In this document: positions 1 to 11,360 of the stretch, in pieces
Numbering within the stretch: the stretch's first letter is position 1
How the letters are laid out: every line of letters begins with the position of its first letter
From: Burkholderiaceae bacterium
GTDB lineage: Bacteria > Pseudomonadota > Gammaproteobacteria > Burkholderiales > Burkholderiaceae_D
Direction: 5' to 3'
Assembly: GCA_023653025.1 (NCBI GenBank)
Contig: JAMNXS010000006.1
Coordinates: 1 to 64,000, forward strand
DNA: 64,000 nt
Made by a program: the position numbers and the translations under genes
The notes under the pieces: model-generated
Database searches by the model: none
Seen by the model: only the letters and a program-made list of their open reading frames with translations
Told to the model about the DNA's origin: nothing

Positions 1-372
1 ACGTCGGGCGGCGAGCAGCAGATGTGCGCGATCGGCCGCGCGCTGATGGCCAAACCGTCGATGATCCTGCTCGACGAGCCATCGATGGGACTGGCGCCGC
101 AGATCGTCGAGGAAATCTTCGGCATCGTGCAGGACCTGAACCAGCGCGAGCAGGTGTCCTTCCTGCTGGCCGAGCAGAACACGACGATTGCGCTGCGCTA
201 TGCGGACTTCGGCTACATTCTCGAGAACGGCCGCGTGGTGATGGAAGGCGCAGCATCGGATCTCGCGTCGAACGAGGACGTCAAGGAGTTCTACCTCGGC
301 ATGTCGGGCGCAGGACGCAAGAGTTTCCGCGACATGAAGTTCTATCGCCGCCGCAAGCGCTGGCTCGCATAA
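1..372 (+). CDS. Branched-chain amino acid ABC transporter ATP-binding protein (LivF-like), 5' truncated by window edge
   Basis: Frame open from base 1: TSGGEQQMCAIGRALMAKPSMILLDEPSMGLAP (ABC signature plus Walker B) and the LivF-type H-loop region. Confidence 0.9.
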   Translation, partial: TSGGEQQMCAIGRALMAKPSMILLDEPSMGLAPQIVEEIFGIVQDLNQREQVSFLLAEQNTTIALRYADFGYILENGRVVMEGAASDLASNEDVKEFYLGMSGAGRKSFRDMKFYRRRKRWLA

Positions 373-396
373 CACCATCCACCGATACCCACTGCC

Positions 397-1650
397 ATGG
401 CCGATCTGTACGACGCACTGGAATCACGCGACCCGTCCGCGCGCGAGCAAGACCTGGTGTCCGCCCTGCCCGCGCTGATCACGCGCGCGAAGCAGGCCAG
501 CGGCTGGGCGACGATCCTGAGAGACGTGAACCCGCAGGACATCATGAGCCGCGCCGCGCTCGCACAACTGCCGGTCACGCGCAAGTCCGCGCTCAAGGAA
601 TTGCAGCAGGCGGCCCTGCCCTTCGGCAGCCTGAACACGACGCCAACCGGAAAGCTGTCGCGCGTGTTCATGTCGCCGGGCCCGATTTTCGATCCGGAGG
701 GACGGGGCGCCGACTGGTGGCGCTATGCGCGTCCCCTGCATGCACTCGGCTTGCGCGCCGGCGACTTGATCCAGAACTGCTTTGCTTATCACTTCACGCC
801 GGCCGGCCTGATGGTCGAAGGCGGCGCGGCGCAGCTCGGCTGTCCCGTGATCCCGGCGGGCATCGGCCAGACGGAGATGCAGGTGCAGGCCATGAAGCTG
901 CTCCGGCCGAAGGCCTATGCCGGTACGCCGTCTTTCCTGAAAATCATCATCGAAAAAGCGCAGGAGATGGGCGAGGACGTCTCGTCGCTGCAGTTGGCGC
1001 TGGTCGGCGCGGAAGCGCTGCCGCCCTCGCTGCGCCAGTGGCTCAATGACCATGGCGTACCTTTCGTGCTGCAGACCTATGGCTCGGCCGACATCGGCAA
1101 CATCGCCTTTGAAACGCTCACCGATGGCACAGTGAACCCAGGCATGGTGCTCGACGAGACGCTGCTGCTGGAGATCGTGCGCCCGGGCACTGGCGATCCT
1201 GTGCCTGAGGGCGAAGTCGGTGAAATCGTGATCACCTCGTTTAATCCGGATTACCCGCTGATCCGCTTCGCCACCGGCGACATGTCGGCGGTGCTGCGCG
1301 GCACCTCGCCCTGTGGCCGCACGAACACCCGCATCAAGGGCTGGATGGGCCGCGCGGATCAGACGACCAAGGTGCGCGCGATGTTCGTGCATCCGTCGCA
1401 GGTGGCCGACATCGCCCGTCGGCATCCCGTCATCCGGAAAGCGCGCCTCGTGGTGTCGGGAGAGATGGCGAACGACGAGATGACATTGCATTGCGAAGTC
1501 GATGACCCGAACGGGGTGTCGAGCGAAGTGGATGCCATCGTCGCATCGATCCGGGACGTGACCAAGCTGCGTGGCGACGTGAAGCTGCAGGCAGTCGGCA
1601 GCCTGCCGAATGACGGCAAGGTGATCGAGGACGCGCGCAGCTACGCCTGA
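397..1650 (+). CDS. Phenylacetate-CoA ligase-like AMP-forming acyl-CoA synthetase
   Basis: 417 aa; motifs YGSADIGNIAFE, GEVGEIVITSFNPDYPLIRFATGDMSAVL typical of PaaK-family enzymes; directly follows the LivF-like gene. Confidence 0.85.
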   Translation: MADLYDALESRDPSAREQDLVSALPALITRAKQASGWATILRDVNPQDIMSRAALAQLPVTRKSALKELQQAALPFGSLNTTPTGKLSRVFMSPGPIFDPEGRGADWWRYARPLHALGLRAGDLIQNCFAYHFTPAGLMVEGGAAQLGCPVIPAGIGQTEMQVQAMKLLRPKAYAGTPSFLKIIIEKAQEMGEDVSSLQLALVGAEALPPSLRQWLNDHGVPFVLQTYGSADIGNIAFETLTDGTVNPGMVLDETLLLEIVRPGTGDPVPEGEVGEIVITSFNPDYPLIRFATGDMSAVLRGTSPCGRTNTRIKGWMGRADQTTKVRAMFVHPSQVADIARRHPVIRKARLVVSGEMANDEMTLHCEVDDPNGVSSEVDAIVASIRDVTKLRGDVKLQAVGSLPNDGKVIEDARSYA

Positions 1651-1744
1651 TACGCACCCTTGCAGACCCGGGACACGGGCGGCAGGGAACACGGCCCAGC
1701 CATGCGGTCACGGACAGGGATTCTGGTGCTTCAAGGAGTCCCCC

Positions 1745-3460
1745 ATGTCCACTCCCCTCTCGCGCAACGGTGCCAACCCGTCGCTGCCAGCGATCCGTTC
1801 GAGCGAATCGCCAACGGCCGATCCGCTCGATTTCATGTTTGTCTCCAGCCGGAAGGACTTCGATCCCGTCATGCGCAAGCTGCTGGAGAACTGCAAGCTC
1901 GCTGGCGTGCGCGCCACCGTCATCTACCTCGAAAGCCTTCCCGGAAAAACCGAGGATGAGAAACTGGCGCAACTCCAGCAGCTCAATGCGACATGGCAGG
2001 CCCAAGGCTTGATCACCGACTCGACCCTCAAGGTCGTAGCGCTGCATGGGGACGATTTTTCTCGGCCGGGAGGTGCCAAGGTTCATCTCGAATCTCATTT
2101 CCTGTCCGCGTCGGGCGATAGCCTTCGCTTTCCCACCAAGGCATTTGATGCTGCGATGCGAAACATCACGTCGAATGACGGGCAGCGCTCGGTCGGCTTT
2201 TCCGGCACCCTGATTTATCAGAGTTGCAACGTGGGTTCGATGCGGCAAGCGCTTCAGGCATCCGGCGGAGCGTATGTGCTGCTGGCAGGGAAACAGCCCT
2301 CCATGGTCCGAGACAGCATGGCATGCCTTGCGGATCTGACTCAGGAGGCAGGCAAACGCAAGCGTGAACAAACCTCCCCGCTGTCCGGCCGGGAATGCTG
2401 GATGCGTGTAAGTCAGGTGAGCGGTGAACATGTCGCTTATGTGAAGGGCGACATCATAGACGTCACGAAAGTGACCCAGTCAGGCAACGCCGCTTTCCCC
2501 CCTGCGGCCAAGTCACTTGGGGCACAAAAAATCTATTACGCGCTGGTAGCGAAGCTTCTTCACGGAACCGCAGAAACCGTAGAGCGCCTGTTCGATGTCT
2601 GGGGACCGGAGGTGATCCGGCAGGCAGTGCAGTCCACCGAAGTGACGCCGTATCACCTCCTGCTCACGACAGGCCTCACCCATCGCGCGATGGCCGACAA
2701 GCTCCTGATCCTCAACCGGCATGGCCTGGGGCTGCCTGAAACGACTGAAAGAATGCTCGCCTGCATCGAGACGGTCATTTCACATTCAAGAGAGGCATTG
2801 TTGGCGCTCGTGTTCGGGGCATGCGCCTCCGAGGCCCGCTCACTCACCCCTGCCACGTTCCTTGACTGGTTGGCGACGACGCCGGAAATTCAGAAATCGC
2901 TAGCGACGTTGTGCACCACTCACCCTGAATTACAGAAGGCTCTGTCGGAATTTCTGCGGGGTCGGCCCGACACGCAGCAGCCTGCCCTGCCGCTGGCGGG
3001 TCTGATACCGGCACTCCGACGCATCGTGATGGCACCCGCGCTGGCCGACCTGCCGCCCTGGCTGGCAGATGAGCTTATCGACTATGCGCTCCTTCCGACA
3101 CGACGGCCGGGAGAATCCATTGACCAAGTGGCCGTGCATGCGTGGCGAGCTCTGCTGGCGCAGAAGGCCTACAGCAACGCCCGCGAGTTTCTCTCGCTCG
3201 CATGCATGCAAAGGTCTTCCGAGATCAACTCTGCCGTGCGAACGGCATTGCCGGAAGTTTTCGTCGAGGCCGTCAATTCGCGTAACGTGAAACTGACTCG
3301 GGCATTGATCAGTCTTGACCACGAGCGCAGGCTGGCCGTCGGCCTTTTCCCCGCGTTGGCGTTTCCCGGGGGAGAGGCGTTACGGGTCCTCATGAGCGAA
3401 CAGAGTGCCGAGGGTGAGTCACTGCGCATGTTCTTCAAGGCAGTGCTCCCCAACGGTTGA
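1745..3460 (+). CDS. Uncharacterised protein, predicted caspase-like (HG...C) N-terminal domain plus helical C-terminal region (paralogue 1)
   Basis: 571 aa ORF; homologous to the next ORF (LDFMFVSSRKDF / LDFLLITSRIDF; VVALHGDD / IALLHGGM; TLIYQSCNVGSM / TVIFGACGSAMF; LSGRECWM...VSGEHVAYV / LSGRDCWM...VSGEHVSYV). Confidence 0.75.
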   Translation: MSTPLSRNGANPSLPAIRSSESPTADPLDFMFVSSRKDFDPVMRKLLENCKLAGVRATVIYLESLPGKTEDEKLAQLQQLNATWQAQGLITDSTLKVVALHGDDFSRPGGAKVHLESHFLSASGDSLRFPTKAFDAAMRNITSNDGQRSVGFSGTLIYQSCNVGSMRQALQASGGAYVLLAGKQPSMVRDSMACLADLTQEAGKRKREQTSPLSGRECWMRVSQVSGEHVAYVKGDIIDVTKVTQSGNAAFPPAAKSLGAQKIYYALVAKLLHGTAETVERLFDVWGPEVIRQAVQSTEVTPYHLLLTTGLTHRAMADKLLILNRHGLGLPETTERMLACIETVISHSREALLALVFGACASEARSLTPATFLDWLATTPEIQKSLATLCTTHPELQKALSEFLRGRPDTQQPALPLAGLIPALRRIVMAPALADLPPWLADELIDYALLPTRRPGESIDQVAVHAWRALLAQKAYSNAREFLSLACMQRSSEINSAVRTALPEVFVEAVNSRNVKLTRALISLDHERRLAVGLFPALAFPGGEALRVLMSEQSAEGESLRMFFKAVLPNG

Positions 3461-3679
3461 CGTTGGCTTTGCAAAGCGCCGCTGTCCCGCGATCCCCGCA
3501 GGGATGAACAGGCAAGCCGTCCCATGCGATCGCGACGTCAGTCCGGCATCAGCAGGGCCGGCACGCCAAGCAGTGACGGGAGTTGTTTTCAGTACACAAG
3601 AACTACGCCTTGCACTATAAGCGAACAAGGCCGCCTGCCCGGAGACAGAACATCGGTAAGCCACTGCCCCGAGGCACCG

Positions 3680-5113
3680 ATGGTCCGACCGGTTTCCACT
3701 CAACATCCTCCTTCTGGCCCGCCGTCTGATGCAGCGGCGCAGGCTGCCGGCGTGTCGAGCGTCGCGCAGGATGTTGCGGCCGTCAAGCCGCTGGATTTCC
3801 TGCTTATCACCAGTCGCATCGATTTCGAGCGCTCCTGCAAGCAATTCGTTGATGCCTGCGGACGCGCTGCGGTAGAGGGCGAGATTGTTTTCATCGAAGA
3901 TCTGCCTGGAAATGCGGCCGGCGACAAACTGGCCGCACTGCACCGCAAGAATGCCGCCTTGCACCGGAGCGGACGCCTTAGCGCCTCCACCATCAAGATC
4001 GCGCTGCTCCACGGCGGCATGGGTGTTCCGGCCGCACACCCCGATTTGGTCCGCTTCCGGCAGGATTACCTTGGCGATCCGGCAACGTCACCCTCCACAC
4101 CGGCAGCGGAAACTCATACGATGTCGGCTGCCAATGACACCATCTCGTTTCCTACCGAACTGATGGATGCGGCCTTGCGGGCTACCTCCATCATCGACGG
4201 TCAGGCCCGGGCGGAATTTCGCGATACGGTTATTTTTGGCGCCTGCGGGTCGGCCATGTTCAGGGAGGCCGCGAGCAAAACCGGTGGGAGTTATGTGTTC
4301 GGCTCGGGCAAGAAAAGTGTGTACGTGCGGGACTTCGATGCCGGCTTAAGCGCACTGGTCGACGCGCAGGCGCGGCGTGCTCGCGAGAATCTCCCGCCCC
4401 TGTCGGGACGCGACTGCTGGATGCTGATGAGCAACGTGAGCGGCGAACATGTGTCCTATGTCGCTGGCGACTCAATGGAAATCCACAAGATTCTGCAATC
4501 CGGCTTCAGCGAGCCTGTCCTGAGCGCACGCACGGCCGCGGGTGACGGCAACGACCGCAGGGTACAGGGAATACGGACGCTGTACGCAAAAATCAGTCAT
4601 GGTTCAGCGAATTCGGTGAGCCGGGTCATCGCGCGCTGGGGGCCGGACCTGCTGTCGGCCGATCATGCCCAAGTCGTGGGGCCCATCACGCTGTGGACGG
4701 AGGTGCTCGCGTCGGAGCGCGAGAGGGCACAAAAAATGCGGTTGCTGCTCTCACACATGCCAGACCAGTTGCCGCCGATGCCCACACTGCTCACCTGCCT
4801 GAACGCGGCCATCGATGATTCCTCGCTGGACTTGCTGGTCGAATTATTCGAACGCATGAAACGCAGCTCGCCATTGCCGATGTCGCTGGAAACGTCGATC
4901 GCGTGGCTGAAATCGAGGCCCCAACAGGCAAAAGCGCTGGCAAAATTCTGCAGGGGCAGCCGGCAGATGACGGATGTCGTTGGCAGCCACCTTGCCCGGG
5001 CAGTGGCGGAAGCCGTCCGGACCGGCTACCCGGCCCATATGAGCCTGCCCGAGCCCTTTGCCGGCATGGTCAAGCGTGCTCAACAACAAACTCATCAGTC
5101 ATCACCTCAGTAA
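3680..5113 (+). CDS. Uncharacterised protein, tandem paralogue 2 of the upstream ORF
   Basis: ORF 3524..5113; likely start MVRPVSTQ at 3680; shares all conserved blocks with paralogue 1. Confidence 0.75.
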   Translation: MVRPVSTQHPPSGPPSDAAAQAAGVSSVAQDVAAVKPLDFLLITSRIDFERSCKQFVDACGRAAVEGEIVFIEDLPGNAAGDKLAALHRKNAALHRSGRLSASTIKIALLHGGMGVPAAHPDLVRFRQDYLGDPATSPSTPAAETHTMSAANDTISFPTELMDAALRATSIIDGQARAEFRDTVIFGACGSAMFREAASKTGGSYVFGSGKKSVYVRDFDAGLSALVDAQARRARENLPPLSGRDCWMLMSNVSGEHVSYVAGDSMEIHKILQSGFSEPVLSARTAAGDGNDRRVQGIRTLYAKISHGSANSVSRVIARWGPDLLSADHAQVVGPITLWTEVLASERERAQKMRLLLSHMPDQLPPMPTLLTCLNAAIDDSSLDLLVELFERMKRSSPLPMSLETSIAWLKSRPQQAKALAKFCRGSRQMTDVVGSHLARAVAEAVRTGYPAHMSLPEPFAGMVKRAQQQTHQSSPQ

Positions 5114-5344
5114 CCGGCCGAGTCCTGGTGGGTCGGTACCCTGCAATCATCGATCGAACCACTTCCCGCCGGCAATTGACCAACGTCAATCACACACCGC
5201 GCTGACCCCGCGCACCGTCATGGATGCCCACCAGCAGCCGAGCGAGCTGGCGCTTCGCCTCGGGCAGTTCATGGACTGGCTGACGACGCTGGCCGGGCAA
5301 GCGGGGCGCCCAAGCACTGACCTATAATCGGGCAAACCAATAAC

Positions 5345-6331
5345 ATGAGGAGACACCGCATGGCCTTGCCCGCCGTCCTGCAGCACTTGAGCCTTCCGGT
5401 CATCGGCTCGCCCTTGTTCATCGCAAGCTGCCCGAGCCTGGTGATCGAGCAATGCAAGGCGGGCATCGTCGGCTCGTTTCCGGCACTGAACGCGCGCCCC
5501 GCGGAGATGCTCGGGCAGTGGCTGGACCAGATCCAGCAGGCGCTGGCCGAGCACAAGGCCGCGCAGCCGGACGCCGTCATCGGACCGATCGCGGTCAACC
5601 AGATCGTGCACCAGTCGAACGACCGGCTTGCGCACGATGTCGAGGTCTGCGTGCAGCACCGGATTCCGATCATCATCTCTTCGCTGCGCGCACCGCCGAA
5701 GGAAATGCTGGACGCCATTCACAGCTACGGCGGCATCGTGTTGCACGACGTGATCTCGATCCGGCATGCGCAGAAGGCGCTGGAAGCCGGCGTGGACGGC
5801 CTGATCCTGGTGGCGGCCGGCGCCGGCGGGCATGCCGGCGGGCTGTCGCCGTTTGCACTGGTCGGTGAAGTACGCAAGTTCTTCGACGGCCCGATCGCGC
5901 TGTCGGGTTCGATCGCCAGCGGCGATGCGGTCCTCGCCGCGCAATCCATGGGCGCGGACTTCGCCTACATCGGCTCGCGCTGGCTGGCCACGCAGGAAGC
6001 CAACACCAGCGAAGGCTACCGACAGGCGATCGTCGAGTCGAGCGCGGCCGATGTCGTCTACACCAATCTGTTTACCGGCGTGCACGGCAACTACCTGAAG
6101 AAATCCATTGTCAACGCCGGACTCGACCCCGACAACCTGCCGGAGGCCGACAAGACGGCGATGAATTTCTCGACCTCCGCCGGCGCGAAAGCCTGGCGCG
6201 ACATCTGGGGCGCCGGACAAGGCGTGGGCCTGATGGACGATGTGCCGACGGTGGCCGAAGTCGTCGCGCGGCTGCGCCGCGAATACGAAGCCGCGCGCGC
6301 GCGCGTGATGGCGACCGCCTATCCGCGCTAG
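5345..6331 (+). CDS. Nitronate monooxygenase / 2-nitropropane dioxygenase-like flavoprotein
   Basis: SCPSLVIEQCKAGIVGSFPALNARP, AAGAGGHAGGLSPFALVGEVR, GADFAYIGSRWLATQEA motifs; start could be 5360. Confidence 0.85.
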   Translation: MRRHRMALPAVLQHLSLPVIGSPLFIASCPSLVIEQCKAGIVGSFPALNARPAEMLGQWLDQIQQALAEHKAAQPDAVIGPIAVNQIVHQSNDRLAHDVEVCVQHRIPIIISSLRAPPKEMLDAIHSYGGIVLHDVISIRHAQKALEAGVDGLILVAAGAGGHAGGLSPFALVGEVRKFFDGPIALSGSIASGDAVLAAQSMGADFAYIGSRWLATQEANTSEGYRQAIVESSAADVVYTNLFTGVHGNYLKKSIVNAGLDPDNLPEADKTAMNFSTSAGAKAWRDIWGAGQGVGLMDDVPTVAEVVARLRREYEAARARVMATAYPR

Positions 6332-6435
6332 CGGCTGACACCGACAGACTTCAGCGGCCACCTGTTCATCATCGGCGGCGGTTGAGGATTTCCTTGCGCC
6401 TTGGCGTGTCGAAGCCGTTTGGGCGGGGAATCCCG

Positions 6436-6726
6436 ATGAAAACCGACGGCAAGATTTTTCAGGTCAGCACGCAACGTCCGCAGCGCGAGGAAGCCCTGCC
6501 GCGGCTGCCGCATGAGCGCGACGAATCCGATGACAGCCAGCAAAGCAATGTACGCGCGCCAATGCGGCAGGCGTATGACGACATCATGTCCGGCCAGCAG
6601 GACACCGACCTGCGCGAGGGGCGGGGCGTGGAAGATGTGGTGAAAGATCAGGTGGGCCGGCAACGGGGCGCGGGGCAGGGGCAGACGCCACCGACACCGG
6701 GAACGCAACGGCCACGAGGAGGGTAG
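6436..6726 (+). CDS. Small hydrophilic hypothetical protein
   Basis: MKTDGKIFQVSTQRPQREEALPRLPHERDESDDSQQ; acidic/basic composition unlike random GC-rich frames. Confidence 0.5.
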   Translation: MKTDGKIFQVSTQRPQREEALPRLPHERDESDDSQQSNVRAPMRQAYDDIMSGQQDTDLREGRGVEDVVKDQVGRQRGAGQGQTPPTPGTQRPRGG

Positions 6727-6753
6727 CGGGCGTTATGGCGACGCCAGAGATTT

Positions 6754-7671
6754 CTACCGTCGCTCCACATTGACCAGCATGTCCCCCTCGACCGCCAGCG
6801 CGCCCACGCGCTGTAGCTGCGTGATCGCCCAATGCGCGAGATGGATCGCGCCGTAGTGCATGTAATGACGATTGGCGGCGGCTACCAGCGGGATGCCGGA
6901 CAGCAGTTGCGGCACCTCGGTCAGCTTGATTCGCTGGCGTTCCATCAGTAAAAACTTCAGCAGGACCTTGATGCCGTTCTGCGCATTGCGTATCGGATCC
7001 GCTTCCAGATAGGCGATCCGCGAATATGCCTCCTTCAGTGCCTGCCTGACATCGGAGAACGGCCGGCCATGGCCGGGAATGACGATTTTCGGCTGCAGGT
7101 CGTCGATCATGTCGAGCGTCGCGCGCGTCTCGCGGAAACCGCCCGGGCTGTCGAGCGCGGGAAACACGACGCCGAAACCCTTTTCCCACAGCGCGTCGGC
7201 CGAGATCAGGATGCCGTGGCGACGATTGAACAGCAGGTACGAATACGGATGATGGCCGGGCGCGCACATCGCCTGCCACTCGAGGTCGGCCAGCAGGATG
7301 ACATCGCCCGCGCGCACCGGCTCGTCGGCACGGAAGGGCTCGCACTGCTGGCCGGTGGCCTCGAAGCTCGTCTTCATCCGCGCCCAATGGTGCACGCGCG
7401 GGAACTCCGCCGCAGGCACATGGGTGCGCAGCGCCGGGTAATGCTCCTGCAGGATCGCGTTGCCGCCGCAATGGTCGGAATGCAGATGGGTGTTGTAGAT
7501 CGCATCCAGCGGCCGCTCGCCAAGCAGGCGCCGGACCAATGCCAGCGTCTGCTCGCCGTGCGTGCAGTAGCCGGTATCGACGATCGCGGTGCGCTCGGCA
7601 CCAATGAAGACGACGTTATTGGACGACAGCCAGCCGCGCTCCAGGATGAACATGCCCCTCGGGAGCTTCAT
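6754..7671 (-). CDS. MBL-fold metallo-hydrolase
   Basis: THLHSDHCGGN metal-binding motif, GHGRPFSDV; internal start chosen to avoid overlap with the upstream gene. Confidence 0.8.
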   Translation of the reverse strand: MKLPRGMFILERGWLSSNNVVFIGAERTAIVDTGYCTHGEQTLALVRRLLGERPLDAIYNTHLHSDHCGGNAILQEHYPALRTHVPAAEFPRVHHWARMKTSFEATGQQCEPFRADEPVRAGDVILLADLEWQAMCAPGHHPYSYLLFNRRHGILISADALWEKGFGVVFPALDSPGGFRETRATLDMIDDLQPKIVIPGHGRPFSDVRQALKEAYSRIAYLEADPIRNAQNGIKVLLKFLLMERQRIKLTEVPQLLSGIPLVAAANRHYMHYGAIHLAHWAITQLQRVGALAVEGDMLVNVERR

Positions 7672-7681
7672 GGCGCCGTCC

Positions 7682-8125
7682 TTACCGCTTGAGCTCGTAG
7701 GCCACCGATATGCGGGCAAACTCGGTCAGCAGTTCCCGGGTGCCGCCATTGAAGGTGTAGAAGGCGATGCCGGTGCGAACGACCAGCCGCGGCGGCGACA
7801 GCCAACCTGCATGCGGCACGCCGATCAGCTTCGCGCTGCGGATGTCGGACCACGCAACCTGCTTGCCGAGCAGGCCGCCCTGCCGTATGCCCTGCGCGTC
7901 GATGGTCACGGTCGCGTGCAGGAAGCCGCGCCAAGACCAGAGCAGCAGCAGGATGGCGACTGCCATCAGCAGTTTCGGCATCAGGCCGTCGAGCGGAAAC
8001 CGCAGCAGGAAGCTCGTCGCGTAGCCGGCCAGACCGAAGGTCAGGACGGTGGCGATCAGCTTGAACCACGGGCTGTAGGCGGGCCCGGTGATGGCGGTGG
8101 CGGGCTGGTAGAACATGCGCGTCAT
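7682..8125 (-). CDS. Small membrane protein, PH-like domain, unknown function
   Basis: 147 aa, two hydrophobic segments followed by IRQGGLLGKQVAWSDIRSAKL...FYTFNGG. Confidence 0.6.
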   Translation of the reverse strand: MTRMFYQPATAITGPAYSPWFKLIATVLTFGLAGYATSFLLRFPLDGLMPKLLMAVAILLLLWSWRGFLHATVTIDAQGIRQGGLLGKQVAWSDIRSAKLIGVPHAGWLSPPRLVVRTGIAFYTFNGGTRELLTEFARISVAYELKR

Positions 8126-8161
8126 TCTGCCTCCGCCTGGGCCGCATGGCGAGGTCTGTGG

Positions 8162-8365
8162 TCATGGCGCGACACGCCGGTGCTCAAGCGCTGCCCAGAT
8201 GTCGCGCTTTCTCGCTTCGCTCGCCATGCCCCAGTCGATGATCTCGTCGATCGTGCGCAGGCAGCCCTTGCAGTAACCGGTCTGCGCGTCCATCTGGCAG
8301 ACGCCGGTGCAGGGCGACGGCAGCGTTTCGGGCTGCTTGCGCAGGTTGAAATCGGGGACTGTCAT
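8162..8365 (-). CDS. DUF1289 family Cys-rich small protein
   Basis: SPCTGVCQMDAQTGYCKGCLRTIDEIIDWG. Confidence 0.85.
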   Translation of the reverse strand: MTVPDFNLRKQPETLPSPCTGVCQMDAQTGYCKGCLRTIDEIIDWGMASEARKRDIWAALEHRRVAP

Positions 8366-9282
8366 GCGCTCAGCTGTGCCGCGCGGCGCGCCGCGATCGC
8401 GTTGCCGGCGCGGCTGGCCGCCTTGCGGCCCAGGTGCGCCGAGATGAATTGCCCTGCATCGACGACTGCTTCAAGGTCCACCCCCGTGTGTATGCCCAGA
8501 CCGCGCAGAAGATACACCACGTCCTCGGTCGCCACGTTGCCTGTTGCGCCTTTTGCATAAGGACATCCGCCCAGCCCCGCCACCGACGAGTGGAAGATGC
8601 CGACGCCGGCCTGCAGCGCGGCCAGGATGTTCGCCAGCGCCTGGCCGTACGTGTCGTGGAAATGGCCGGCGAGGCGGTCGATGGGAAATAACGATGACAG
8701 ATGTTCGAACAATTGCGCCACCTGCCCGGCCGTACCGACGCCGATGGTGTCGGCAATGTCGATCTCGTCGCAGCCGAGGTCGCGCAGCCGGCGCACGACA
8801 TCGGCCACCGCTGCCGGCGTCACCGCGCCCTGGTAAGGACAGCCGAGCGAGCAGCTGATGCTGCCGCGCAATCGGATCCCCTGCGCCTTCGCCGCCCGCG
8901 CCACCTCGTCGAAGCGCGCGATCGACTCCGCGATCGAGCAGTTGATGTTCTTCTGCGAAAAAGCCTCGGAGGCGGCGCCGAAGATCACCACCTCGTCCGC
9001 ACGCGCGGCGACCGCCGCCTCGAAGCCCTTCATGTTCGGTACCAGCACCGAGTAGATCGCGCCGGAGCGGCGTGCGATGCGGTCCATCACCTCGGCCGAG
9101 GTCGCCATCTGCGGCACCCACTTCGGCGACACGAAGGACGCCGCCTCGATGTTCGGGAAGCCCGCCGCCGACAGCCGGTCGACCAGTTCGATCTTGACCT
9201 CGGCCGGAATGGTCTCCTTCTCGTTCTGCAAGCCGTCGCGCGGGCCGACCTCGACCAGTTTCACTGTCTGCGGCATGCTCAT
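8362..9282 (-). CDS. mvaB: Hydroxymethylglutaryl-CoA lyase
   Basis: VKLVEVGPRDGLQNEKETIP...GLGGCPYAKGATGNVATEDVVYLL. Confidence 0.93.
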   Translation of the reverse strand: MSMPQTVKLVEVGPRDGLQNEKETIPAEVKIELVDRLSAAGFPNIEAASFVSPKWVPQMATSAEVMDRIARRSGAIYSVLVPNMKGFEAAVAARADEVVIFGAASEAFSQKNINCSIAESIARFDEVARAAKAQGIRLRGSISCSLGCPYQGAVTPAAVADVVRRLRDLGCDEIDIADTIGVGTAGQVAQLFEHLSSLFPIDRLAGHFHDTYGQALANILAALQAGVGIFHSSVAGLGGCPYAKGATGNVATEDVVYLLRGLGIHTGVDLEAVVDAGQFISAHLGRKAASRAGNAIAARRAAQLSA

Positions 9283-9283
9283 C

Positions 9284-11275
<1,992 letters not shown>

Positions 11276-11360
11276 GTCTCGCTCCGATCGTTCTCGTTTT
11301 TATTCTTCGTTGAGGTTGTTCACAGGTGGGTCCCATGGGTGCGTACGTTAAGCGTCGGCA

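Noticed and set aside
424-1692. 422-aa minus-strand ORF antisense to the CoA ligase
   Set aside because: His/Arg/Ala-rich composition typical of antisense frames in high-GC DNA; the plus-strand ORF has clear family motifs.
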